DNA from: an archaeon
GTDB lineage: Archaea; Nanobdellota; Nanobdellia; SCGC-AAA011-G17; GW2011-AR18
NCBI GenBank assembly: GCA_023245565.1
Contig: JAHFKB010000029.1
Span: 1-11,732 of the forward strand
Reading direction: 5' to 3'
Length of the DNA stretch: 11,732 nucleotides
Of this stretch, positions 1-6,029 are shown in pieces. Position numbers and translations under genes: made by a program. The notes under the pieces were generated by a model, which did no database searches, had not been told where the DNA came from, and worked only from the letters and a program-made list of their open reading frames with translations. Position 1 is the first letter of the stretch; every line of letters starts with the position of its first letter.

Positions 1-52
1 GATGATACTTTCTAAGATAAAGTCAATAATCGATTCATTGGCTGAAAAATAA
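1..52 (+). CDS. possible 3' end of an upstream gene (partial)
   Basis: One + strand frame is open from the window edge to a TAA at 50-52 and would end a protein with MILSKIKSIIDSLAEK. The tail is lysine-rich and amphipathic, like the C-terminus of a small soluble protein. It is too short to assign to any family. An open run of 16 codons in AT-rich DNA can arise by chance, and the upstream gene could equally lie on the other strand. Confidence 0.25.
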   Translation, partial: MILSKIKSIIDSLAEK

Positions 53-54
53 AT
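45..54 (+). promoter_or_regulatory. candidate TATA/BRE element for the tRNA (and perhaps the operon)
   Basis: The A-rich stretch AAAAATAAAT lies about 25-34 bases before the first base of the tRNA at 79, the usual distance of an archaeal TATA box from a start site. The surrounding DNA is AT-rich, so the match is weak evidence. It is the only good candidate upstream of the tRNA. Confidence 0.3.
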
Positions 55-109
55 CTTAGAGAGAACTATGATAAAAAAGGGCCGGTAGCTCAGCTTGGTA
101 GAGCACGTG

Positions 110-161
110 AATACATACTTTAAAAAAGCTTGATCAAACTACTGAGGTTTTTATTGGTGAA
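110..161 (+). other. tRNA intron 1 (52 nt, position 30/31)
   Basis: The predicted bulge-helix-bulge has exon helix AGAG (100-103) with CUUU (163-166). The 3' bulge is AA^C (160-162) and the 5' bulge is UG^A (108-110). In the central helix C104-G159, A105-U158 and C106-G157 pair, while G107 opposes G156. The helix on the intron side is weak (A111-U155 only, or AUA/UAU with a bulged base). An alternative hairpin AGGTT (145-149)/AACCT (160-164) would cover the 3' splice site. A non-canonical position inside the anticodon stem is known for archaeal tRNA introns. Confidence 0.7.
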
Positions 162-168
162 CCTTTTA

Positions 169-182
169 AGCAAGCTGACGAC
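169..182 (+). other. tRNA intron 2 (14 nt, canonical position 37/38)
   Basis: The exon helix is the anticodon stem. Central pairs are C163-G180, U165-A178 and U166-G177, with invariant U33 (164) opposite C179. The 5' bulge is UA^A (167-169) and the 3' bulge is AC^A (181-183), closed by a 7-nt loop (170-176). AGCA is repeated at 169-172 and 183-186, so removing 14 nt anywhere in that register gives the same mature sequence. The canonical 37/38 boundaries were chosen because they give the best bulge-helix-bulge. It is very short for an archaeal tRNA intron. Confidence 0.65.
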
Positions 183-204
183 AGCAGGTGGTCGTGGGTT
201 CAAA

Positions 205-235
205 ACAGGTTAAGCTTATTGTTTATCTGTGCATC
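205..235 (+). other. tRNA intron 3 (31 nt, T-loop position 59/60)
   Basis: It interrupts the T loop between UUCAAA (199-204) and U236. The exon helix is the T stem. Central pairs are U199-A233, C201-G231 and A202-U230, with invariant U55 (200) opposite C232. The 3' bulge is UC^U (234-236) and the 5' bulge is AA^A (203-205). The intron helix is CAGGU (206-210) with AUCUG (225-229), including one G-U pair. Excision restores a perfect consensus T loop, so this is the best supported of the three introns. Confidence 0.85.
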
Positions 236-273
236 TCCCATCCGGCCCGTACTATTTATCAACAAAGGAAAAA

Positions 274-510
274 ATGACAGAGCAAACAACCCAACATTTT
301 TTAGTTCCGCAACATATTAAGTTAAATGATGAAGAAAAAATAAAAATTTTAGAAAAATATAATATTACTGTTAAACAACTTCCAATGATTTTAGCTAGTG
401 ATCCAACACTTAAAGAATTGAGTGTAAAAGTTGGTGATGTTATTAGAGTTAGAAGAAATAGTCCTACTGCTAAAGAAACAGATTATTATAGGGCGGTAAT
501 AGATGGTTAA
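274..510 (+). CDS. rpoH: DNA-directed RNA polymerase subunit H (Rpo5, RPB5 C-terminal homologue)
   Basis: A 78-aa protein, the usual size of archaeal subunit H, which matches the C-terminal assembly domain of eukaryotic RPB5 and sits at the lower jaw near incoming DNA. Visible family signatures are HFLVPQH near residues 8-14, LPMILASDP in the middle, GDVIRVRR, and SPTAKETDYYR near the end. The ATG at 274 is preferred because AAGGA lies just upstream and the family starts close to HxLVPxH. A GTG at 229 in the same frame would start inside the tRNA and add 15 residues absent from the family. It begins only 24 bases after the tRNA and overlaps rpoB2 by 8 bases, so it opens the operon. Confidence 0.95.
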   Translation: MTEQTTQHFLVPQHIKLNDEEKIKILEKYNITVKQLPMILASDPTLKELSVKVGDVIRVRRNSPTAKETDYYRAVIDG

Positions 511-3496
511 AGGTTATCAAGATTTAATGCAGGCTTATTTTAAAGATTATCCTTTTGTAGAGGCAAATATACAAAGTTTTAATGAATTTGTTGAAAAAAG
601 ATTACAAATGTTAGTTGATGAAGTTGGTGATATAATTCCTACTATTGTTCCTCAAGAAGTTGAGAGTTTTGTTATTAAATTAAAAAAAATATGGATTGAT
701 AAACCAAGTATTATTGAAGCTGATGGAAGTAAAAGAGATATTTATCCTTGTGAAGCTAGATTAAGAGCTTTAACTTATTCTTCTCCAATTTATTTAGAAG
801 TTAGTGCATATATTGATGATGTACAAAGAGAAAGTTTTGTTTCAATGATAGGAAAATTACCTATTATGTTAAGATCTAAGTATTGTCATTTAAATGGATT
901 AAAGAAAGAAGATTTAATTTCTAAAGGTGAAGATCCAGATGAAGCTGGAGGATATTTTGTTATTAATGGTAATGAAAGAGTTATGATTTCTGTTGAAGAT
1001 CTTGCTTCTAATAAATTTTTCATAGAGAAAAAAGAAATTGGTCCTAGTGAATATGTAGCAAAAGTATTTTCTGAAATGGGAAGTTATAGAATTCCACATA
1101 CAATAGAACAAATGAAAGATGGATTATTTTATTTAACATTTACAAGATTTAGAAGAGTTCCTTTAGTTCCTGTCTTAAAGGCTTTAGGTTTAGTAAAAGA
1201 CCAAGAAATAGTAAAATTAATTTGCGGTGATAAAGCTTATGATTCAATTTTTATTAATTTATATGATGCTGCTGAATTAAAAAATGAAGGTGATGCTCTT
1301 GAATATTTAGCTAAGAGAATTGGAGTTACTCAAACTAGAGAAATTAAACTTGAGAAAGCTGGAGAACAAGTAGATAAATATTTATTACCTCATTTAGGAA
1401 GTGAAACTAAATTTAGATTATCTAAAGCTTATAATTTGTGTAAGATGGTTAGAAGATTTTTACAAGTTAGTGAAGAGGGATTACCTTTACCTGATAAAGA
1501 TCATTATACAAATAAAAGATTAAAATTATCTGGAGATTTATTAGAAGATTTAATAAGAACTAATTTAAGAACTTTAGTTCAAGATGTATTATATAATTTC
1601 CAGAGATTAGTTAAGAGAGGAAAATTCCAAAGTATAAAAATAATTATTAGAGATGAATTATTAAGTTCAAATATTAAAAGTGCTTTAGCTACTGGAGGAT
1701 GGACTGGTGGAAGAAAAGGTATAAGTCAGAATATGGATAGAACAAATCATCTTGCTACTTATTCTCATTTACAAAGAGTTGTTTCTTTGTTAACTAGTAC
1801 ACAAGAAAACTTTGAAGCTAGAGCTTTACATCCCACACATTGGGGAAGATTATGTTTAAGTAAAGATACAAATGTTTTATTGGCAGATGGTTATTCAACA
1901 AGAAATTTAGAAATGCTACAAAATTGCTGGAATCATCATCAAGTTTTAACATTTAATACTAAGAATGAAAAATTAGTAAAATCTTCAATAGCAAAATATT
2001 ATACATCTAATCCTAAATTAATGGGCAAAGAAGTCTATAAATTAATTTCAGAAAGCGGGAGAGAAATAATTGCTACACAAGATCACCCGTTCTATACTAA
2101 AAAAGGATGGTTAGATGCTTCTAACTTAGAAATTGGAGATAATGTTGCAGTATATCCATCATTAGATGTATTAGAGGTTCCAGATTTACCAAATCAATCA
2201 TTAGGAGAAACAATAGTTGATATTAAAGATATAAAAAATAATTCTCCAAATAGATTTAAACATTATATAAAAGAATTATATTCTAAAGAATTATTACCTC
2301 TAACTTCTAATAATTATAAAATAGAGATAATAACTAGATTGTTAGGTCATATTTTTTCTGATGGGCATTGTGGAAAAAATAATTTAGAATTTTATTGCGG
2401 CAGTAAAGAAGACGCTGAAATTATAGCAGACGATATAAGATTGTTAGGTTTTGAGCCTTCAAAAATAAGTGAGAAACATACAAAAATAAAATTAGATAAT
2501 AAGGAAGTAAAATACAGAACCTTTACTTTAAGTAAAGGTGGAGCTTTACATTCATTATTAGTTTGTGCTGGAGCTCCAGTAGGTAAAAAAACTGATAAGG
2601 AAATCTATATACCAAAGTTTTTATTTAATTCAAGTTTATCTGTTAAAAGAGAATTTTTAGCAGCATTATTAGGAGGAGATGGACCTAAACCTAGGTTTGT
2701 TATAAGAAAGGAAAGAAAAACAGGACTTAAATTACATTTAGATGGTATTGGATTTCATAAAAAGTTACAATTAAAAGAAAATATTCAGAAATTTGCAAAT
2801 GATATAAAATTATTATTTGGTGATTTTGATGTAGAAATAAAAAAAATAAAAATTGATCAAGATTATATAAGAAAAGATGGTTCAATTATGTTAAAATGTC
2901 AAATAAATTTTTCTAAAAGTAATAGTAACATAAGAAAAGTTTTAAATAAAATTGGATATAGGTATTGTAAGCAAAAAGAAAAACAAGTAAAATATATTGG
3001 AGAATGGTTAAGATTGCATGATTTTGCAATTAATAGAAGAAAGGAATTAAAAACTAAAGTTAAGAATTTGTATAGTGATGGAAAAAAACCTAAAGAGATA
3101 GCTGATATATTAAAATTAAATTATAGGGTTGTAAATGGCTGGTTGTTTGAATCTGAAAAATATAAAAATACTAGAGCTTCACAAAATTTGTTAAAAAATT
3201 ATAATGATTGGCTAGAACAATCTAAATTAGGAGAAACTGGAGCAGTTTGGGAAAAAATAGTTCACAAAGAATTACAAGAGCTTGATGATGTAAGAGATTT
3301 TACGACAACAGAAAATACACATACATTTATCGCTAATGGCTTTATTACACATAATTGCCCTATTGAAACTCCTGAAGGAACTTCAATTGGTTTAAGAAAA
3401 AATATGGCTTTATTATGTAATGTTTCACAAGGTGGAGTACAAGAAGATAAATTGAAAAAAAGTTTAGAAAATTTAGGATTAAAGGTGATGGGTTAA
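503..3496 (+). CDS. rpoB2: DNA-directed RNA polymerase subunit B'' (N-terminal half of split B), intein-containing precursor
   Basis: Equivalent to the N-terminal half of RPB2/bacterial beta: protrusion, lobe and fork regions. The 997-aa precursor holds an intein at residues 451-951. Splicing leaves 450 + 46 = 496 aa, a normal B'' length. Recognisable segments include CEARLRALTYSSPI, GGYFVINGNERVMI and LHPTHWGRL directly before the intein. After it comes CPIETPEGTSIGLRKN, the strongly conserved ETPEG region near the active centre. The protein ends at LENLGLKVMG, the usual B''/B' break, so the split is natural and not a frameshift. It overlaps the end of rpoH by 8 bases, with a GGCGG-like ribosome site before the ATG at 503. 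The next gene starts one base after the stop. Confidence 0.97.
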   Translation: MVKGYQDLMQAYFKDYPFVEANIQSFNEFVEKRLQMLVDEVGDIIPTIVPQEVESFVIKLKKIWIDKPSIIEADGSKRDIYPCEARLRALTYSSPIYLEVSAYIDDVQRESFVSMIGKLPIMLRSKYCHLNGLKKEDLISKGEDPDEAGGYFVINGNERVMISVEDLASNKFFIEKKEIGPSEYVAKVFSEMGSYRIPHTIEQMKDGLFYLTFTRFRRVPLVPVLKALGLVKDQEIVKLICGDKAYDSIFINLYDAAELKNEGDALEYLAKRIGVTQTREIKLEKAGEQVDKYLLPHLGSETKFRLSKAYNLCKMVRRFLQVSEEGLPLPDKDHYTNKRLKLSGDLLEDLIRTNLRTLVQDVLYNFQRLVKRGKFQSIKIIIRDELLSSNIKSALATGGWTGGRKGISQNMDRTNHLATYSHLQRVVSLLTSTQENFEARALHPTHWGRLCLSKDTNVLLADGYSTRNLEMLQNCWNHHQVLTFNTKNEKLVKSSIAKYYTSNPKLMGKEVYKLISESGREIIATQDHPFYTKKGWLDASNLEIGDNVAVYPSLDVLEVPDLPNQSLGETIVDIKDIKNNSPNRFKHYIKELYSKELLPLTSNNYKIEIITRLLGHIFSDGHCGKNNLEFYCGSKEDAEIIADDIRLLGFEPSKISEKHTKIKLDNKEVKYRTFTLSKGGALHSLLVCAGAPVGKKTDKEIYIPKFLFNSSLSVKREFLAALLGGDGPKPRFVIRKERKTGLKLHLDGIGFHKKLQLKENIQKFANDIKLLFGDFDVEIKKIKIDQDYIRKDGSIMLKCQINFSKSNSNIRKVLNKIGYRYCKQKEKQVKYIGEWLRLHDFAINRRKELKTKVKNLYSDGKKPKEIADILKLNYRVVNGWLFESEKYKNTRASQNLLKNYNDWLEQSKLGETGAVWEKIVHKELQELDDVRDFTTTENTHTFIANGFITHNCPIETPEGTSIGLRKNMALLCNVSQGGVQEDKLKKSLENLGLKVMG
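1853..3355 (+). mobile_element. intein in B'' with LAGLIDADG endonuclease and helix-turn-helix segment (501 aa)
   Basis: It starts at Cys (CLSKDTNVLLADGY) and ends ANGFITHN, followed by Cys+1 (CPIETPEG). These are the residues needed for class 1 protein splicing: Cys1, His-Asn at the end, Cys+1. Block B is ATQDHPF, with His at intein residue 78. Two LAGLIDADG-type motifs are visible: LLGHIFSDGH (Asp170) and FLAALLGGDGP (Asp276). Both acidic residues are kept, so the endonuclease may be active. Between the second motif and the C-terminal splicing blocks lies a helix-turn-helix-like stretch (PKEIADILKLNYRVVNGWL, about intein residues 410-435). Insertion is exactly before the conserved Cys of CPxETPEG. 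The length is typical of a full endonuclease-bearing intein. Confidence 0.95.
3484..3489 (+). promoter_or_regulatory. Shine-Dalgarno site GGTGAT for the 131-aa gene
   Basis: GGTGAT, a six-base match to the complement of a typical archaeal 16S 3' end, lies inside the last codons of rpoB2, 8 bases before the ATG at 3498. This supports 3498 as the start, although a second in-frame ATG at 3513 has GGTGG before it. Confidence 0.6.
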
Positions 3497-3497
3497 G

Positions 3498-3893
3498 ATG
3501 GGTGGAACTGCAATGACTGCTCATAGAGTAGAATCAGAATTTGTAAATGGAATTTGGAGATATGAAAGAGGTCCTGATTTTGTAGATGTTAATTATCCTT
3601 GTATTGAAAGTACTGATAAAAATAGTATTATTAGCCATGTTGGTTTATATCTTAATGCAGATGCTTTCTTTTTAAGAACTTCTTCTGGAGTGAGTAATGA
3701 ATTTAAAGATCAATTAGATAATGGATTATTTTTATATGACAATCTAAATTTAATAAATGAAAAAATGAAAATTATTATTGTAATATCTGAACATGATAAA
3801 CTTTTTAAAGAATTAACTTCTATTCATGATCTTGAAATTAGATTGAATAGAGAATATTCAAATAATTATAGAATGATGGGTGGAAGAAGATAA
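3498..3893 (+). CDS. unrecognised 131-aa protein between rpoB2 and rpoB1
   Basis: I do not recognise this protein. It is soluble in appearance: no signal peptide and no membrane segment. It has an N-terminal part rich in aromatic and charged residues (VNGIWRYERGPDFVDVNYP), a beta-like stretch MKIIIVISEHDKLF around residues 89-102, then a charged probable helix (LTSIHDLEIRLNREYSNN), and a basic tail RMMGGRR. Codon use matches its neighbours (AGA, TTA), which argues for a native coding gene. It starts one base after rpoB2's stop and ends one base before rpoB1's ATG. The codons for MGGRR supply rpoB1's ribosome site. It is not a broken piece of B: both flanking halves are complete, and no intein block is present. 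In archaea with split B the two genes are normally adjacent, so a role in polymerase assembly or regulation is a guess from position. Confidence 0.8.
   Translation: MGGTAMTAHRVESEFVNGIWRYERGPDFVDVNYPCIESTDKNSIISHVGLYLNADAFFLRTSSGVSNEFKDQLDNGLFLYDNLNLINEKMKIIIVISEHDKLFKELTSIHDLEIRLNREYSNNYRMMGGRR
3879..3883 (+). promoter_or_regulatory. Shine-Dalgarno site GGTGG for rpoB1
   Basis: GGTGG, extended by AAG, lies 11 bases before the ATG at 3895. It supports that start over the in-frame GTG at 3880, which is part of this motif and has no family-like sequence after it. Confidence 0.5.
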
Positions 3894-3894
3894 A

Positions 3895-5697
3895 ATGGTA
3901 GACGTATTCATGAATGAAAGATTTATCGGAACTGTAGATAATGCTAAAGAGTTTATTAAACAAATTAGAGTTGAAAGAAGAAAAGGAGTTTTACCTGCAG
4001 AATTAAATTTTTATTTTGATGAAGATTATAATGAAATTTATTTAGATACTACACCTGGTAGAGCTAGAAGACCTGTAATTGTTGTTGAAAATTCAAAACC
4101 AAAATTAACTGAAAAACATATTGAAGAAATAAAATTTGGAACAATTAAATGGGATAAATTAGTTAAAGATGGTCTTATAGAATATATTGATGCTGCTGAA
4201 GAAGAAAATTGTTATGTTGCTTTAAGTGAAGATGATTTAACAAAAGATCATACACATTTAGAAATTTCACCTGTTGCAATTTTAGGTTTATGTACTTCAT
4301 TAATTCCTTATTCTAATTTTGGTGGAAGTTCAAGATTAATAAGAGGTAGTAAAATTCAAAAACAATCATTAGGTTTGTATGCAAGTAATTTTTTATTAAG
4401 AATAGATACTGATGTTAATGTTTTATTATATCCACAAAAACCATTAACAAAAACTTTTATGCATGATATTTGGGGTTGGGAAAAACATCCTTCTGGACAA
4501 AATATTGTTATTGCTTTAATGAGTTTTGAAGGATATAATATGGAAGATTCAATTATTGTAAGTAAGTCAAGTGTAGATAGAGGATTTGCAAGATCAACTT
4601 ATTTTAAACCATTTTCAGCTGAAGAATTAAGATATCAAGGTGGATTAGTAGATGAAATTTGTGTTCCAGATAAAGAAGTTAAAGGATATAAATCTGAAAA
4701 AGATTATAGATTATTAGAAGAAGATGGAATTGTATTTACTGGTGCTAAAGTTAAAGATGATGATGTAATTATTGGGAAAGTTAGTCCTCCTAGATTCTTA
4801 GGTGAATTTGAAGAATTTAATATTGCAACTAATGTAAAAAGAGAAAGTTCAATTGCATTAACTCATGGTGAAAATGGTGTTGTTGATATGAGTGTTTTAA
4901 CTGAAAATGAAGATGGAAATAGATTAGTACAATTAAGATTAAGACAGCAAAGAATTCCAGAAGTTGGAGATAAATTTGCTTCTAGACATGGACAGAAAGG
5001 AGTAATAAGTTATTTAGTTCCTATGGATGATATGCCATTTACTGCAAGTGGAATTATTCCAGATATAATTTTTAGTCCTCATGGTTTACCTTCTAGAATG
5101 ACAATCTCACATTTGATAGAAGTTATAGCAGGAAAAGTTGGTGCATTATCTGGAAAATATATTGATGGAACAACATTTGATGCTGTACCAGAAAAAGAAT
5201 TAAGAAAAATGTTAGGTGAATTAGGATTTAGAGATAATGGTGTTGAAGCTGTATATAATGGAATGGATGGAAAAGAATTCAAAGCTAGAATTTATGTTGG
5301 AAATATGTATTATTTAAAACTTAAACACATGGTTGTTAATAAATTACATGCTAGAGCTACTGGTAAAATACAATTATTAACTAGACAACCTATTGAAGGA
5401 AGATCTCAAGGTGGAGGTCTAAGATTAGGAGAAATGGAAAAAGATTGTTTTGTAGCTCATGGAGCATCTTTATTATTAAAAGAAAGATTTGATTCAGATA
5501 GAACTTTAGTATTTGTTTGTGAAGAATGTGGAATGCTTGGAGTTTATGATAGTTATAAAAACAAAGAATACTGCAGCAAGTGCGGAGCTAATGTTACAGT
5601 TAGTGCAGTTGAAATGTCATATGCATTTAAATTGTTACTAGACGAACTAAAATCATTATGTGTTTATCCTAAATTAGTTTTAGGAAGGAAATATTAA
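3895..5697 (+). CDS. rpoB1: DNA-directed RNA polymerase subunit B' (C-terminal half of split B)
   Basis: The catalytic C-terminal half of RPB2/beta: hybrid-binding, wall, anchor and clamp regions. It is 600 aa from the ATG at 3895, a normal length with no intein. The N-terminus MVDVFMNERFIGTV is typical of archaeal B'. Conserved motifs include GRARRPVIVVE, SFEGYNMEDSIIVSKSSVDR, GDKFASRHGQKG (residues 358-369, with the conserved lysines), MPFTASGIIPDIIFSPHGLP, GLRLGEMEKDCFVAHGA, and a four-cysteine zinc site (C542, C545, C560, C563) in the clamp. The start at 3895 is preferred over the GTG at 3880, which would add MEEDK and overlap the preceding gene. The junctions on both sides are TAA-A-ATG. 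B' would pair with spliced B'' to form one beta-like subunit. Confidence 0.97.
   Translation: MVDVFMNERFIGTVDNAKEFIKQIRVERRKGVLPAELNFYFDEDYNEIYLDTTPGRARRPVIVVENSKPKLTEKHIEEIKFGTIKWDKLVKDGLIEYIDAAEEENCYVALSEDDLTKDHTHLEISPVAILGLCTSLIPYSNFGGSSRLIRGSKIQKQSLGLYASNFLLRIDTDVNVLLYPQKPLTKTFMHDIWGWEKHPSGQNIVIALMSFEGYNMEDSIIVSKSSVDRGFARSTYFKPFSAEELRYQGGLVDEICVPDKEVKGYKSEKDYRLLEEDGIVFTGAKVKDDDVIIGKVSPPRFLGEFEEFNIATNVKRESSIALTHGENGVVDMSVLTENEDGNRLVQLRLRQQRIPEVGDKFASRHGQKGVISYLVPMDDMPFTASGIIPDIIFSPHGLPSRMTISHLIEVIAGKVGALSGKYIDGTTFDAVPEKELRKMLGELGFRDNGVEAVYNGMDGKEFKARIYVGNMYYLKLKHMVVNKLHARATGKIQLLTRQPIEGRSQGGGLRLGEMEKDCFVAHGASLLLKERFDSDRTLVFVCEECGMLGVYDSYKNKEYCSKCGANVTVSAVEMSYAFKLLLDELKSLCVYPKLVLGRKY
5682..5688 (+). 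promoter_or_regulatory. Shine-Dalgarno site AGGAAGG for the 109-aa gene
   Basis: AGGAAGG lies in the last codons of rpoB1 (Gly-Arg), 10 bases before the ATG at 5699. It is good evidence that the small gene downstream is translated. Confidence 0.55.
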
Positions 5698-5698
5698 A

Positions 5699-6028
5699 AT
5701 GGAAAATTATAATTTAAAATTTGAAGATGGAACATATAGATTAACATTAGATCTTGGTTTATCTCCTAAACATAATTATGAAATTATTGTTTCACAGGAT
5801 CGTGATACTTTTTCATATATTGGAAATGATTGTTCTGGTCTTTTTACTGTGTCTGCAGTTAATAGAAATGTTTCTAGATTTTTTGAATTAGATGATGATA
5901 AGTTAGTGGATTTCAAAAAAGTTTTAGATAAAAAAATCTGCGGTGGTGAATTAGATTTAGAGAAATTAACTATACTTAGAAATCTAGAAAAAGGTTTAGT
6001 TCAAGAAGGGAGGATTGTTTTAAATTAA
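5699..6028 (+). CDS. unrecognised 109-aa protein between rpoB1 and rpoA1
   Basis: I do not recognise this protein. It is acidic and soluble, with no membrane segment. The first half alternates like a beta-rich fold (YNLKFEDGTYRLTLDLGL, NYEIIVSQDRDTFSYIG, GLFTVSAV). The second half looks helical and charged (ELDDDKLVDFKKVLDKK, then LDLEKLTILRNLEKGLV). Two cysteines (CSGL, CGGEL) do not form a clear zinc site. Codon use is like its neighbours, apart from one CGT arginine. A strong AGGAAGG precedes the ATG. It is separated by one base from rpoB1 before it and one base from rpoA1 after it, so it is probably translated together with the subunits. rpoB1 and rpoA1 are usually adjacent in archaea, which makes this insertion notable. 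A link to RNA polymerase is inferred from position only. Confidence 0.8.
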   Translation: MENYNLKFEDGTYRLTLDLGLSPKHNYEIIVSQDRDTFSYIGNDCSGLFTVSAVNRNVSRFFELDDDKLVDFKKVLDKKICGGELDLEKLTILRNLEKGLVQEGRIVLN

Positions 6029-6029
6029 A

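Larger units (their letters stand above)
79..249 (+). tRNA. tRNA-Lys(UUU) with three introns
   Basis: The acceptor stem GGGCCGG (79-85) pairs perfectly with CCGGCCC (242-248), with discriminator G249 and no encoded CCA. The D arm is GCTC (88-91) with GAGC (101-104). The T stem is GTGGG (194-198) with CCCAT (237-241). Removing introns 110-161, 169-182 and 205-235 leaves a 74-nt tRNA. Its anticodon loop is CUUUUAA (163-168 plus A183), its anticodon stem is CGUGC/GCAGG, its variable loop is UGGUC, and its T loop is the consensus UUCAAAU. Anticodon UUU together with discriminator G fits lysine. Each intron sits in a recognisable bulge-helix-bulge, with three of four central base pairs. The one flaw in the mature fold is a G28-G42 mismatch. 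It would decode AAA, a very common codon in the genes that follow. The tRNA call is firm; the anticodon assignment depends on the intron model. Confidence 0.87.

Noticed and set aside
116..124. Anticodon placed at ACTTTAAAA in the 5' part of the tRNA (UAA or UUA)
   Set aside because: UAA would be tRNA-Leu, which needs a long variable arm, and UUA would read a stop codon; no 3' stem pairs with this position.
170..186. Anticodon loop CUGACGA (GAC, valine) at 175-181
   Set aside because: Only one of five stem pairs forms, position 37 would be wrong, and discriminator G249 does not fit valine.
79..249. tRNA pseudogene or split tRNA
   Set aside because: All conserved arms are intact and three separate splice motifs restore a full tRNA; pieces are in normal order on one strand.
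229..273. GTG-started N-terminal extension of rpoH
   Set aside because: It begins inside the tRNA, adds residues absent from the family, and the ATG at 274 has its own ribosome site.
914..1111. antisense reading frame opposite rpoB2
   Set aside because: Low-complexity mirror of strongly conserved coding sequence; the same holds for the minus-strand frames at 5079-5282, 6503-6718 and 9882-10130.
3356..3893. 131-aa gene as a broken part of RNA polymerase B or a degraded intein
   Set aside because: B'' and B' are each complete at their usual ends, and no splicing or endonuclease motif is present in the gene.
3880..3894. GTG start for rpoB1, five codons upstream
   Set aside because: The GTG is part of the GGTGG ribosome site; the ATG at 3895 matches the B' N-terminus and the operon's one-base junction pattern.
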